The translations under genes and the position numbers were made by a program. From an uncultured Bacteroidales bacterium (GTDB lineage: Bacteria > Bacteroidota > Bacteroidia > Bacteroidales > UBA1715): a stretch of 46,112 nt of DNA. Of this stretch, positions 18,780 through 26,365 are shown one piece after another (positions within the stretch are counted from its first letter, which is position 1; the number at the start of each line of letters is the position of its first letter). The notes below the pieces were generated by a model. That model had not been told where the DNA came from and made no database searches. It saw nothing but the letters and a program-made list of their open reading frames with translations. The stretch spans positions 1-46,112 of the forward strand of contig CALAUG010000051.1 of NCBI GenBank assembly GCA_937892155.1. The letters are read 5' to 3'.

Positions 18780-18841
18780 GGGGTCGTAAGACTATGTGTT
18801 ACAACGATAACCCCTTAGCGTTTTTCGCTGAGGGGTTTTTT
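18766..18841 (+). promoter_or_regulatory. Leucine transcription attenuator (antiterminator/terminator switch)
   Basis: Three arms can form exclusive helices. Arm 2 (ACGCTAAGGGGT, 18773-18784) is perfectly complementary over 12 bp to arm 3 (ACCCCTTAGCGT, 18810-18821), giving an antiterminator. Arm 3 (AACCCCTTAGCG, 18809-18820) also pairs with arm 4 (CGCTGAGGGGTT, 18826-18837), giving a terminator ending in a T-run. A short hairpin, TTAGC (18766-18770) with GCTAA (18775-18779), could act as the 1:2 pause helix. The leader stop codon lies in arm 2, so a ribosome finishing translation would mask arm 2 and allow termination. One that stalls on the leucine codons would leave arm 2 free. Confidence 0.85.
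18809..18841 (+). terminator. Intrinsic terminator of the leu attenuator
   Basis: A 12-bp stem, with one T:G wobble, closes a TTTTT loop and runs into six Ts, 17 bp before the leuA ATG. Confidence 0.88.
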
Positions 18842-18857
18842 ATTAAATTATAGAATT

Positions 18858-20360
18858 ATGGACGATAAAGTTTACATTTTTGACACAACATTACGTGATG
18901 GTGAACAAGCACCAGGCAACCAGTTAAACATGATTGAAAAACTAGAAGTTGCCCGTGCATTGGAAGAACTTGGTGTCGACATTATAGAAGCAGGTTTCCC
19001 TATTTCAAGTCCTGGTGACTTTGAATCGGTGGTGGAAATATCGAAAGCAGTGACCAATCCGACAGTTTGCGGTTTAACACGCGCCGTTATGAAAGATATT
19101 GACGTCGCCGCAGATGCACTTCGTTATGCAAAACATCCACGTATCCATACTGGTATTGGTACTTCGCCAGCACATATTTATTACAAATTAAAATCAACGC
19201 CAGAGGAAATTATCCGCCGTGGTGTTGATGCCGTGAAATATGCTAAGAAATACGTTGAAGACGTTGAATTTTATTGCGAAGATGCTGGCCGTACCGACAA
19301 TGAATATCTTGCACGCGTAGTGGAAGCTGTGATTGCCGCCGGAGCAACTGTTGTAAACATTCCTGATACGACAGGATATTGCTTGCCAACAGAATTTGGT
19401 GCAAAAATCAAATACTTGATTGATAACGTTCCAAACATTCACAAAGCAATCATTTCTACGCACTGCCACAACGATTTAGGAATGGCAACGGCAAACACAC
19501 TGCTGGGCGTATTAAATGGAGCACGCCAAGTGGAAGTTGCAATCAATGGTGTGGGCGAACGTGCAGGAAACACCGCTCTTGAAGAAGTTGTAATGGCAAT
19601 AAAAAGTCATCCCGGAGCTGGCGTACATACCGACATTGTTACACCTAACATTATGCATACCAGCAAAATGATTCAACGATTAATGAAAAGCCCTGTTCAG
19701 GCAAATAAGGCAATCGTTGGGAAAAATGCTTTCGCACATTCTTCTGGTATTCACCAAGATGGTGTTTTAAAACATCGCGAGAACTACGAAATCATTGATC
19801 CAAAAGATGTTGGTGTTGATGAATCGTCAATTATTTTAACAGCACGAAGCGGACACGCGGCTTTAAAATATCGTCTGCAATTATTAGGCTATACCCTTGA
19901 AGGAGATGAACTTGATAAAACATATCAAGATTTCTTAAAAATGGCGGACGAGAAAAAAATTGTCAACGACGACGACTTATTAATCTTAGTTGGTAAAGAC
20001 AAGAAAAAGCGTGAACGTTCCATCACAATTGAACGATTACAAGTTGTTTGCGGACGTACTATGATTCCAACGGCAACCGTTTCGTTAAATATAAAAGGTG
20101 AAATCAAGACCGAATCCGCAATGGGTAATGGTCCTGTTGATGCTGCATATACAGCAGTTAAGAGAATCTTTGCAGACCAAAACATTCATCTTCAGGAATT
20201 TTTAATTCAAGGATTCAACGGCGGTTGCGACGATAGTGGACGTGTGTCAGTTCAAGTTGAATGTAACAAACATTATTATCAAGGACTTGGCGTAAATACC
20301 GACATTGTTACTGCTTCGGTTGACGCATTCGTTGATGCTATTAGTAAATCATTAGAATAA
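18858..20360 (+). CDS. leuA: 2-isopropylmalate synthase
   Basis: 500 residues. It condenses acetyl-CoA with 2-oxoisovalerate, the first committed step of leucine synthesis. The N-terminal TIM barrel shows the DTTLRDGEQAPG signature (residues 9-20), EAGFPISSPGD, and the metal-binding H202-x-H204 in STHCHNDLGMA, followed by INGVGERAGNTALEEV. The C-terminal part from about 370 is the LeuA dimer/allosteric domain (GNGPVDAAYTAVK), the usual site of leucine feedback. Citramalate synthase is a related alternative, but the leucine leader and the adjacent leuCD favour LeuA. It is the first gene after the attenuator, and leuC follows 12 bp later. Confidence 0.96.
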   Translation: MDDKVYIFDTTLRDGEQAPGNQLNMIEKLEVARALEELGVDIIEAGFPISSPGDFESVVEISKAVTNPTVCGLTRAVMKDIDVAADALRYAKHPRIHTGIGTSPAHIYYKLKSTPEEIIRRGVDAVKYAKKYVEDVEFYCEDAGRTDNEYLARVVEAVIAAGATVVNIPDTTGYCLPTEFGAKIKYLIDNVPNIHKAIISTHCHNDLGMATANTLLGVLNGARQVEVAINGVGERAGNTALEEVVMAIKSHPGAGVHTDIVTPNIMHTSKMIQRLMKSPVQANKAIVGKNAFAHSSGIHQDGVLKHRENYEIIDPKDVGVDESSIILTARSGHAALKYRLQLLGYTLEGDELDKTYQDFLKMADEKKIVNDDDLLILVGKDKKKRERSITIERLQVVCGRTMIPTATVSLNIKGEIKTESAMGNGPVDAAYTAVKRIFADQNIHLQEFLIQGFNGGCDDSGRVSVQVECNKHYYQGLGVNTDIVTASVDAFVDAISKSLE

Positions 20361-20372
20361 CATACAAATACA

Positions 20373-21764
20373 ATGGGAAAAACATTATTTGAAAAGATTT
20401 GGGATGCACACGTTGTTCAAGTCATAAGCGACGGACCAACACAATTGTACATCGACCGTCTTTATGCTCACGAAGTAACGTCACCTCAGGCTTTCGACAC
20501 ACTTCGTGACAAAGGTATTAAGGCATTCCGCCCTGATCACATTGTGGCCATGCCTGACCATAACACTCCATCGGATCAACAAGAAGTGATTAACGATTCT
20601 GTTGGACGTAAACAAGTTGAAACATTGGCAAAAAACTGTGCTGAATTTGGCATCAAACATTTTGCTATGGGAACACAAGATAATGGTATCATCCACGTTG
20701 TTGGTCCAGAAAAAGGCTTGTCTCTTCCTGGAATGACAATCGTTTGCGGTGACTCACATACTTCTACTCACGGTGCTGTTGGTGCACTTGCAATGGGTAT
20801 TGGGACCAGCGAAGTTGCCGAAGTTTTGGCAAGTCAATGTATTTTGCAAAGCAAGCCAAAATCAATGCGTATCAACATTGAAGGAGAACTTCAAAAAGGC
20901 GTGGTTGCAAAAGATATCGCATTGTACATTATGGCACAAATGACAACATCGGGAGCAACTGGCTACGTTGTTGAATATGCAGGTTCAACTATCCGCAACC
21001 TTTCTATGGAAGGCCGTTTAACATTGTCAAATCTTTCGATTGAAATGGGTTCCCGTGCAGGTATTATTGCTCCAGATGAAACTACGTTCAATTATTTGAA
21101 AGGTCGCGAATATGCTCCTAAAGGCGCAGACTGGGACAAAGCTGTTGCTTATTGGAAGACATTGAAAACCGACGATGACGCAGTTTTCGACAAAGAAGTT
21201 ACATACCGCGCCGAAGACATTAAACCACGTATTACATTCGGAACAAATCCTGGTGCTGGTATTGCAATTGACGAAACAGTTCCAACATTCGATGGATTGT
21301 CTGATGCAGAAAAAACTCAGTTGAAAGCTCAACTTGACTATATGCAGTTTGAACCTGGTCAAAAATTGGAAGGACTTCCTGTTGACTACTGTTTCTTAGG
21401 TGCTTGTACAAACGGTCGTATTGAAGACTTCCGTGCATTTGCATCGGTTGTAAAAGGCAAGAAAAAAGCAGCAAATGTTGTTGCTTGGTTGGTTCCTGGT
21501 TCATGGTTGGTTCGCAAACAAATTATTGACGAAGGAATTGACAAAATTCTTGAAGCTGCAGGTTTCGAACTTCGTCTGCCATCGTGCTCGGCTTGTCTTG
21601 CAATGAATCCTGATAAAGTTCCAGCAGGAAAACTTGCAATTTCCACATCGAACCGTAACTTCGTTGGCCGTCAAGGACCTGGCGCCCGCACTGTCTTAGC
21701 TTCTCCACTTGTAGTTGCTGCAAGTGCAATAACTGGTGTAATTACTGACCCTCGTAAAATTTAA
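20373..21764 (+). CDS. leuC: 3-isopropylmalate dehydratase, large subunit
   Basis: 463 residues, the usual length for LeuC. With LeuD it isomerises 2- to 3-isopropylmalate through an aconitase-type [4Fe-4S] cluster. Cluster cysteines are visible at C345 (GACTNGR) and C405/C408 (PSCSACLAMNPD). Other family signatures are MPDHNTPS, VCGDSHTSTHGAVGALA and STSNRNFVGRQGPGARTVLASP. It starts 12 bp after leuA and ends 4 bp before leuD, so the three are one operon under the leucine attenuator. Confidence 0.97.
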   Translation: MGKTLFEKIWDAHVVQVISDGPTQLYIDRLYAHEVTSPQAFDTLRDKGIKAFRPDHIVAMPDHNTPSDQQEVINDSVGRKQVETLAKNCAEFGIKHFAMGTQDNGIIHVVGPEKGLSLPGMTIVCGDSHTSTHGAVGALAMGIGTSEVAEVLASQCILQSKPKSMRINIEGELQKGVVAKDIALYIMAQMTTSGATGYVVEYAGSTIRNLSMEGRLTLSNLSIEMGSRAGIIAPDETTFNYLKGREYAPKGADWDKAVAYWKTLKTDDDAVFDKEVTYRAEDIKPRITFGTNPGAGIAIDETVPTFDGLSDAEKTQLKAQLDYMQFEPGQKLEGLPVDYCFLGACTNGRIEDFRAFASVVKGKKKAANVVAWLVPGSWLVRKQIIDEGIDKILEAAGFELRLPSCSACLAMNPDKVPAGKLAISTSNRNFVGRQGPGARTVLASPLVVAASAITGVITDPRKI

Positions 21765-21768
21765 GACT

Positions 21769-22389
21769 ATGGCAAAAGAAAAATTTGATATAATTCAGTC
21801 AACTTGTATTCCGATTGCAATTGACAACAATAATACTGATAATATTATTCCAGCACGTTACCTTGCTTTCACGACTCGTGATCCTAAATTCTATGGTGAC
21901 GCTTTTATGCACGACTTACGCTACAATGCTAATAATGAACCAATCGCAGACTTCGTAATGAACAAACCTGAATATTCGGAAGTTCCAAGCAAAGGCGTAC
22001 ACGAAATTATTATTGGTGGTAAAAACTGGGGGTCTGGTTCAAGCCGTGAGCATGCTGCGTGGGCCATTGCAGGTTATGGTGTTCGTGTGGTAATTTCTTC
22101 AAGTTTTGCAGATATCCACCGAAATAACTTGTTAAACTGTTTTGTTTTGCCAGTAATTGTGAGCGAAGCTTTCCAACAAGAACTTTTCGAAACCGTATTT
22201 GCCAATCCTAAAGCAGAAGTTAAGGTTGATTTACCAAATCAAACCGTTACGAATGTAACAACAGGGCACAGCGAAAAATTCGAAATCAACGGATACAAGA
22301 AACATTGTCTTGTAAACGCTTTGGACGATATAGATTATCTTCTTTCTGTTCAAGACAAAACTATTGCTTACGAAAAAGGAAGAAATTAA
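21769..22389 (+). CDS. leuD: 3-isopropylmalate dehydratase, small subunit
   Basis: 206 residues. It is the swivelling small subunit that partners LeuC. Signatures include DNNNTDNIIPARYL near the N-terminus, GGKNWGSGSSREHAAWAI in the middle and SSFADIHRNNLLNC after it. It is last in leuACD and is followed by a strong hairpin terminator at about 22412. leuB, the next step in the pathway, is not adjacent and must lie elsewhere in the genome. Confidence 0.97.
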   Translation: MAKEKFDIIQSTCIPIAIDNNNTDNIIPARYLAFTTRDPKFYGDAFMHDLRYNANNEPIADFVMNKPEYSEVPSKGVHEIIIGGKNWGSGSSREHAAWAIAGYGVRVVISSSFADIHRNNLLNCFVLPVIVSEAFQQELFETVFANPKAEVKVDLPNQTVTNVTTGHSEKFEINGYKKHCLVNALDDIDYLLSVQDKTIAYEKGRN

Positions 22390-22411
22390 AATTTAGAAGT
22401 TGGATATTAAC

Positions 22412-22443
22412 AAAAAAGGACGAAGATACTTCGTCCTTTTTTT
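22412..22443. terminator. Bidirectional terminator between leuD and a convergent gene
   Basis: The stem AAAAAAGGACGAAG / CTTCGTCCTTTTTT closes a 3-base ATA loop. T-runs follow on both strands, so it can end leuACD transcription and that of the convergent gene ending at 22469. Confidence 0.9.
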
Positions 22444-22468
22444 ATTGTTGTACATTGTGAATTATCAT

Positions 22469-23929
22469 CTACCAGGTTTGGTACTTAGCATTACGACGTT
22501 TTTTTGCCGCTGAGTTTTTCTTTTCCTTCAACACAATATCGGCAAAGGTCTGTTGAAAATTATCTACAGGAGTTGGAGCAGAAATCAATTCTATCTTACC
22601 ATTTCTGTCAAGTAACATATACGTTGGCATACCACGCAACTTATACTGGCGACCAACCTCCGGGCTATCACCTGCATACAAGAACGGCCAATTGTATTGT
22701 GGATTAGCCTTTTTGAAAGAACGAAAATCCTCGAAAGTCTTTTCATAACTCAGCGTAACGACATATAAATCACGCTTTGTTTTTTCGTTCATTTTCTTCA
22801 AGACTTTGTAATCCTTTATACATGCATAATTCTCGGAACGGCAGAAATTTAGATAGACGTATTTCCCTTTGAAATTATCCAACGTATACAACACGCTGTC
22901 TTGATTATACAACTCAAAATAAGGTGCATTATCATGGAATTCCAAAGCCGTATGTTTTTTCTTTATGTTTTCCGCAATTTGCTTGTGTTCAGGAATTGTC
23001 GTCATAATAATCAGCGAATCCAAAGTTTGGTAAACAGGAGCAGGTGGAAACACATCAGGATCGCGGAGACAATCATCCAAACATTGCAACAAAAACAACT
23101 CCTTGAGCGTATCGTTTCTGAAGGCAATATTTTTCTCCAAAGTTTTTTTGAACATTGTGGGACTTTTGCCGTAAATGATATCAACTTTAAGGTTTTTACC
23201 CATATCGCGAGTGTTGTTGTTGATGATATAATCCTTCCACATCATCTTAAATAAATTCATATAGGCAGGATTATAATAATATGCTGGCTTATTCAAATAA
23301 TGTTTCCTCGTAACGCCCATATTATCGCGCTGATACGCCATATAACGCAACGAATACAAGCGATAATCCTTATACGTTTTGAAGAAAATATCATCGTCGT
23401 ATTGGGAGAATGAGCTGTCTATTTCTCTTTCAAACTCGGCCACCTTATTTTTGTCTCGATACAAAAAGACATCTGAACCTTTTTCACTTAAAAAGTTTTC
23501 AAACACCGAATTAAATGAAAGAAGTAAAATATTGATGTCTCGTGCAGATTCGCTATTGATAACGCCTAAACTAATGTCTGTGGGTTCATAGTATGGATTT
23601 AATTCTTCCGCCAATGTTTTCTCGCGGAACGGCGGCATTGCCAATTCGTATTCTTTATTTGGCGATGCAAAAAGGAACGCCTTGTAAATGCCAAGATACA
23701 TATAGATTTCTCGGGTTGTCGGACAATCAAACGTAAAAGAAAAGAACCCCGTTTCATCGGTAGTAAACGTTCCTATTAATTCTTCTGTTTTTGTCAGATA
23801 ATCGGAATATTGATATACGCTAATTGTTTGATTAGCATACTCATCGGAACATCCGATAATAGTAGCCGTTTGTGAGAAACCACACAACGAAACTAACAAT
23901 GCAAGACAAAAAACAATTCCTTTACGCAT
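22469..23929 (-). CDS. Secreted thioredoxin-fold (TlpA/AhpC-TSA-like) protein lacking a CxxC
   Basis: 486 residues. A signal peptide (MRKGIVFCLALLVSLCGFS) precedes a long N-terminal region of the type found on Bacteroidota TlpA-like proteins. The C-terminal thioredoxin fold starts near 335 (NAPYFELYNQDSVLYTLDNF, GKYVYLNF) and has the cis-proline segment RGMPTYMLLDRNGKI. Where CxxC is expected there is NFCRSENYAC, with C363 and C370 six residues apart, so ordinary disulphide chemistry is doubtful. It may be a binding or structural protein of the envelope. It is related in layout to the CxxC-bearing protein at 40435. A -7-like box (TATTTTTG) lies at 23963-23970. Confidence 0.8.
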   Translation of the reverse strand: MRKGIVFCLALLVSLCGFSQTATIIGCSDEYANQTISVYQYSDYLTKTEELIGTFTTDETGFFSFTFDCPTTREIYMYLGIYKAFLFASPNKEYELAMPPFREKTLAEELNPYYEPTDISLGVINSESARDINILLLSFNSVFENFLSEKGSDVFLYRDKNKVAEFEREIDSSFSQYDDDIFFKTYKDYRLYSLRYMAYQRDNMGVTRKHYLNKPAYYYNPAYMNLFKMMWKDYIINNNTRDMGKNLKVDIIYGKSPTMFKKTLEKNIAFRNDTLKELFLLQCLDDCLRDPDVFPPAPVYQTLDSLIIMTTIPEHKQIAENIKKKHTALEFHDNAPYFELYNQDSVLYTLDNFKGKYVYLNFCRSENYACIKDYKVLKKMNEKTKRDLYVVTLSYEKTFEDFRSFKKANPQYNWPFLYAGDSPEVGRQYKLRGMPTYMLLDRNGKIELISAPTPVDNFQQTFADIVLKEKKNSAAKKRRNAKYQTW

Positions 23930-23962
23930 TCGGAAAAATCATTCACTTTATACAAAGCATCG

Positions 23963-23970
23963 CAAAAATA
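23963..23970 (-). promoter_or_regulatory. -7 box of the thioredoxin-fold gene
   Basis: It reads TATTTTTG on the minus strand, 33 bp before the start codon. A TTTG on the same strand at 23995-23998 is four or five bases further upstream than the usual spacing. Confidence 0.5.
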
Positions 23971-24011
23971 ATAAATTAAGTTTATGAGATTTCACAAATA
24001 AGTAAAAATGT

Positions 24012-24019
24012 TATCTTTG
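24012..24019 (+). promoter_or_regulatory. -7 box of tRNA-Arg
   Basis: TATCTTTG is an exact TAnnTTTG match ending 7 bp before the first base of the tRNA, the expected distance for a start just upstream of the mature 5' end. Confidence 0.65.
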
Positions 24020-24026
24020 TCACACT

Positions 24027-24098
24027 GGCTCTGTAGTTCAATGGATAGAATAGTAGTTTCCGGAACTAGTGATTAGGGTTCGATTCCCTACGGAGCTA
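24027..24098 (+). tRNA. tRNA-Arg (anticodon CCG)
   Basis: A 72-base cloverleaf: acceptor GGCTCTG pairs with CGGAGCT (ending in G-U and U-G wobbles), D arm GTTC...GAAT, anticodon loop TTCCGGA with CCG at 34-36, and T arm TAGGG-TTCGATT-CCCTA. The discriminator is A and no CCA is encoded. The 27-43 pair at the top of the anticodon stem is G-G, so only four pairs form there. It reads the Arg codon CGG. No terminator is visible between it and ldcA, 35 bp downstream. Confidence 0.92.
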
Positions 24099-24133
24099 CT
24101 AAATCATTGTAGATTAACACAATATCTAAGAGT

Positions 24134-25039
24134 ATGATTACTCCTGATTTTTTACAAAAAAAAGATACTGTTGGCATAGTAGCGCCTTCAGGGCCAATAA
24201 AACAGGACGCATTAGATTTTGCAATTAAAACCTTGCACGAATGGGGATTACAAGTAAAAATCGGGGAACACGTTTTCGATAAGGACGGCGTTTTTGCTGG
24301 TACGGACGAAGTTAGGGCAAGCGATTTCCAAGAAATGATTGACGATGACAACGTAAAAGCAATTATTTGTGCCAGAGGCGGTTACGGTGCCATCCGCATA
24401 GTTGATTTGATAGATTTTTCGTCGTTGATGCTTCATCCCAAATGGATAGTTGGTTTTAGCGATATAACCGTACTGCACGCAAGACTGCAGTCTCTGGATA
24501 TTCAGTCAATTCACGGAGCAATGGCGAAAGGATTCTCATCCGTAACCGACGCATCGTTGCAGTCGCTCCACGACACATTGTTTGGTTCACATACAACATA
24601 CAAAATTCCACGTAATACTTACAATCGCTGCGGATCATGCAGCGGCACATTAGTTGGCGGAAATTTATCCATGCTTTACAGTATGCGTGGCGTCGATTTT
24701 GAGTATGATTACAATGACAAAATCCTGTTTATTGAAGATTTAAACGAATATTACTATCACATTGACCGCATGATGCAAAACTTGAAACATTCCGGCATAT
24801 TGTCAAATATTGCAGGTCTAATTGTCGGAACAATGAGCGGTATGAAAAACGGATTAGATGAATTTAATGGTTCCATCGAAGACATTATTCTCAATGCTGT
24901 CGCCGACAGCGATTATCCCGTCATTTTTGATTTTCCTGCAGGTCACGAAGAAGAAAACCAGGCGCTGGTAATTGGTAGTACATATCGTCTAAACTGTACC
25001 AAGAGAAGTGTTTCTCTCAAAGCAGAAAACATGGTATAA
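24134..25039 (+). CDS. ldcA: Muramoyltetrapeptide LD-carboxypeptidase (peptidase S66)
   Basis: 301 residues. It removes the terminal D-alanine from tetrapeptides during murein recycling. The S66 fold signatures and catalytic residues are visible: VGIVAPSGP near the N-terminus, ARGGYGAIR, the nucleophile S109 in GFSDIT, E201 in FIEDLNEYYYHIDRM and H271 in PAGHEEENQAL. No signal peptide is present, consistent with a cytoplasmic enzyme. It follows tRNA-Arg by 35 bp and precedes aroE-aroK by 12 bp, so the tRNA and these genes may be cotranscribed (inference). Confidence 0.92.
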   Translation: MITPDFLQKKDTVGIVAPSGPIKQDALDFAIKTLHEWGLQVKIGEHVFDKDGVFAGTDEVRASDFQEMIDDDNVKAIICARGGYGAIRIVDLIDFSSLMLHPKWIVGFSDITVLHARLQSLDIQSIHGAMAKGFSSVTDASLQSLHDTLFGSHTTYKIPRNTYNRCGSCSGTLVGGNLSMLYSMRGVDFEYDYNDKILFIEDLNEYYYHIDRMMQNLKHSGILSNIAGLIVGTMSGMKNGLDEFNGSIEDIILNAVADSDYPVIFDFPAGHEEENQALVIGSTYRLNCTKRSVSLKAENMV

Positions 25040-25051
25040 AATTCACAAGCA

Positions 25052-26365
25052 ATGCCGACACAATTATTCGCAGTAACAGGAAATCCAATTTTGCACAGTA
25101 AAAGTCCGAATATGTTCAACGCACAGTTTGAACATGCCGATATGGATGCCGAATATTTGTATTTTGCGGCAGAAACAGCCCAGGAAGCAATTTTCTTATT
25201 CAAAGAATTGGGCGTAAAAGGAATGAATGTTACGTCGCCGTTTAAAGAAAAAATAGGTGCCTTACTCGATGTTGTCCACGATGAGGCAAAAATTCTTGGA
25301 AGTGTAAATACCATTGTTGAAAAAGACGGGAAACTGCACGGCTACAATACTGATTTTTATGGTGTTACACAAAGTTTCTTTGACGCTGGAATTTCTTTAA
25401 AAGGGAAAAAATGTTTGGTGATTGGTGCCGGCGGTGCAGGAAAAGCTGCAGCTTACGGGCTTCATTCGCAAGGCGCTGAAGTTATTATTGTGAACCGCAC
25501 GTTTCAAAAAGCCCGTCAGGCGGCAAATATTATTGGCTGCAAATATTCCGAATTGGAAGAATTGCCACGTTTGCTTCGAAAATGTGAGATTGTAATTTCT
25601 GCCTTACAGCAAAATGTCAATCCAATCGAAGAAAATTGGCTGACTGGGAATCATATTATTTTCGATGCGAATTACAAAGGTTCACCGCTGATTGAAATGG
25701 CGAAACGGAAAAATTGTACTATCGTTTCGGCAGAAGATTGGCTTCTTAATCAAGCAATTGCGTCGTATAAAATCTTTCTTGGCAACGAACCGGACAAAGC
25801 GATTATGAAACAAGGTCTTTCGATGCCGACATTGGCCGAAAAGAATCACGTTCTTACTACTATTGGCATTATGGGAGCAGGTAAAACTACGCACGGATTT
25901 GAATTGTCTCAAAAACTCAATTACGATTTCATTGACATTGACGATGAAATTGTGGCGGAACAAGGGAAACCGATTACGGAAATCTTTGCAGAACATGGTG
26001 AAGCTTATTTCCGTGAGGTGGAAAAAAATACATTGTCAAGACATTTTTGCGCCGCCAAACCAAGCATTCTTTCGTGTGGCGGCGGAATTGTAGTAAACGA
26101 GCCAAACAGAAAATTATTGAAAGACAACACGTTAGTTGTCTGGTTTTATGCCACGCCACAAACTATCATACAACGAATTAACATAGCAAAACGTCCGTTG
26201 TTGCAAGGCGACAACCCACTTGGGAAATTACAACAAATCCTTGCTGACAGAAAAGAAAAGTATGCACAAACAGCCCATGTGGTGTTCAGCACGGAGGACA
26301 GCACAAAATATCATACGGCGGAGCGACTACAAGACGAAATAGAACGAATATGGAAAACCAAATAA
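25052..26365 (+). CDS. aroE-aroK: Fused shikimate dehydrogenase / shikimate kinase
   Basis: 437 residues, two enzymes in one chain. Residues 1 to about 262 are AroE: GNPILHSKSPNMFN (shikimate binding), NVTSPFKEK, YNTDFYG, the NADP motif VIGAGGAGKAAAYGL, VNRT, and LLNQAIASYKIFLG near its end. Residues about 268-437 are AroK: a P-loop GIMGAGKTT at 272-280, DIDDEIV, AYFREVE, SCGGGIV and KRPLLQGDNP. Together they reduce 3-dehydroshikimate and phosphorylate the shikimate. The join is a short linker (GLSMPTLAEKN) with no frame change. It overlaps aroA by 16 bp, so the next enzyme in the pathway is probably translationally coupled. Confidence 0.95.
   Translation: MPTQLFAVTGNPILHSKSPNMFNAQFEHADMDAEYLYFAAETAQEAIFLFKELGVKGMNVTSPFKEKIGALLDVVHDEAKILGSVNTIVEKDGKLHGYNTDFYGVTQSFFDAGISLKGKKCLVIGAGGAGKAAAYGLHSQGAEVIIVNRTFQKARQAANIIGCKYSELEELPRLLRKCEIVISALQQNVNPIEENWLTGNHIIFDANYKGSPLIEMAKRKNCTIVSAEDWLLNQAIASYKIFLGNEPDKAIMKQGLSMPTLAEKNHVLTTIGIMGAGKTTHGFELSQKLNYDFIDIDDEIVAEQGKPITEIFAEHGEAYFREVEKNTLSRHFCAAKPSILSCGGGIVVNEPNRKLLKDNTLVVWFYATPQTIIQRINIAKRPLLQGDNPLGKLQQILADRKEKYAQTAHVVFSTEDSTKYHTAERLQDEIERIWKTK

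Larger units (their letters stand above)
18516..18857. other. Divergent intergenic region with the leu operon leader
   Basis: 342 bp between the giant T9SS cargo gene (minus) and leuA (plus). The left half is A/T-rich and holds only a weak minus-strand -7 box. The right half carries the leu promoter, leader peptide and attenuator listed separately. Confidence 0.8.
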
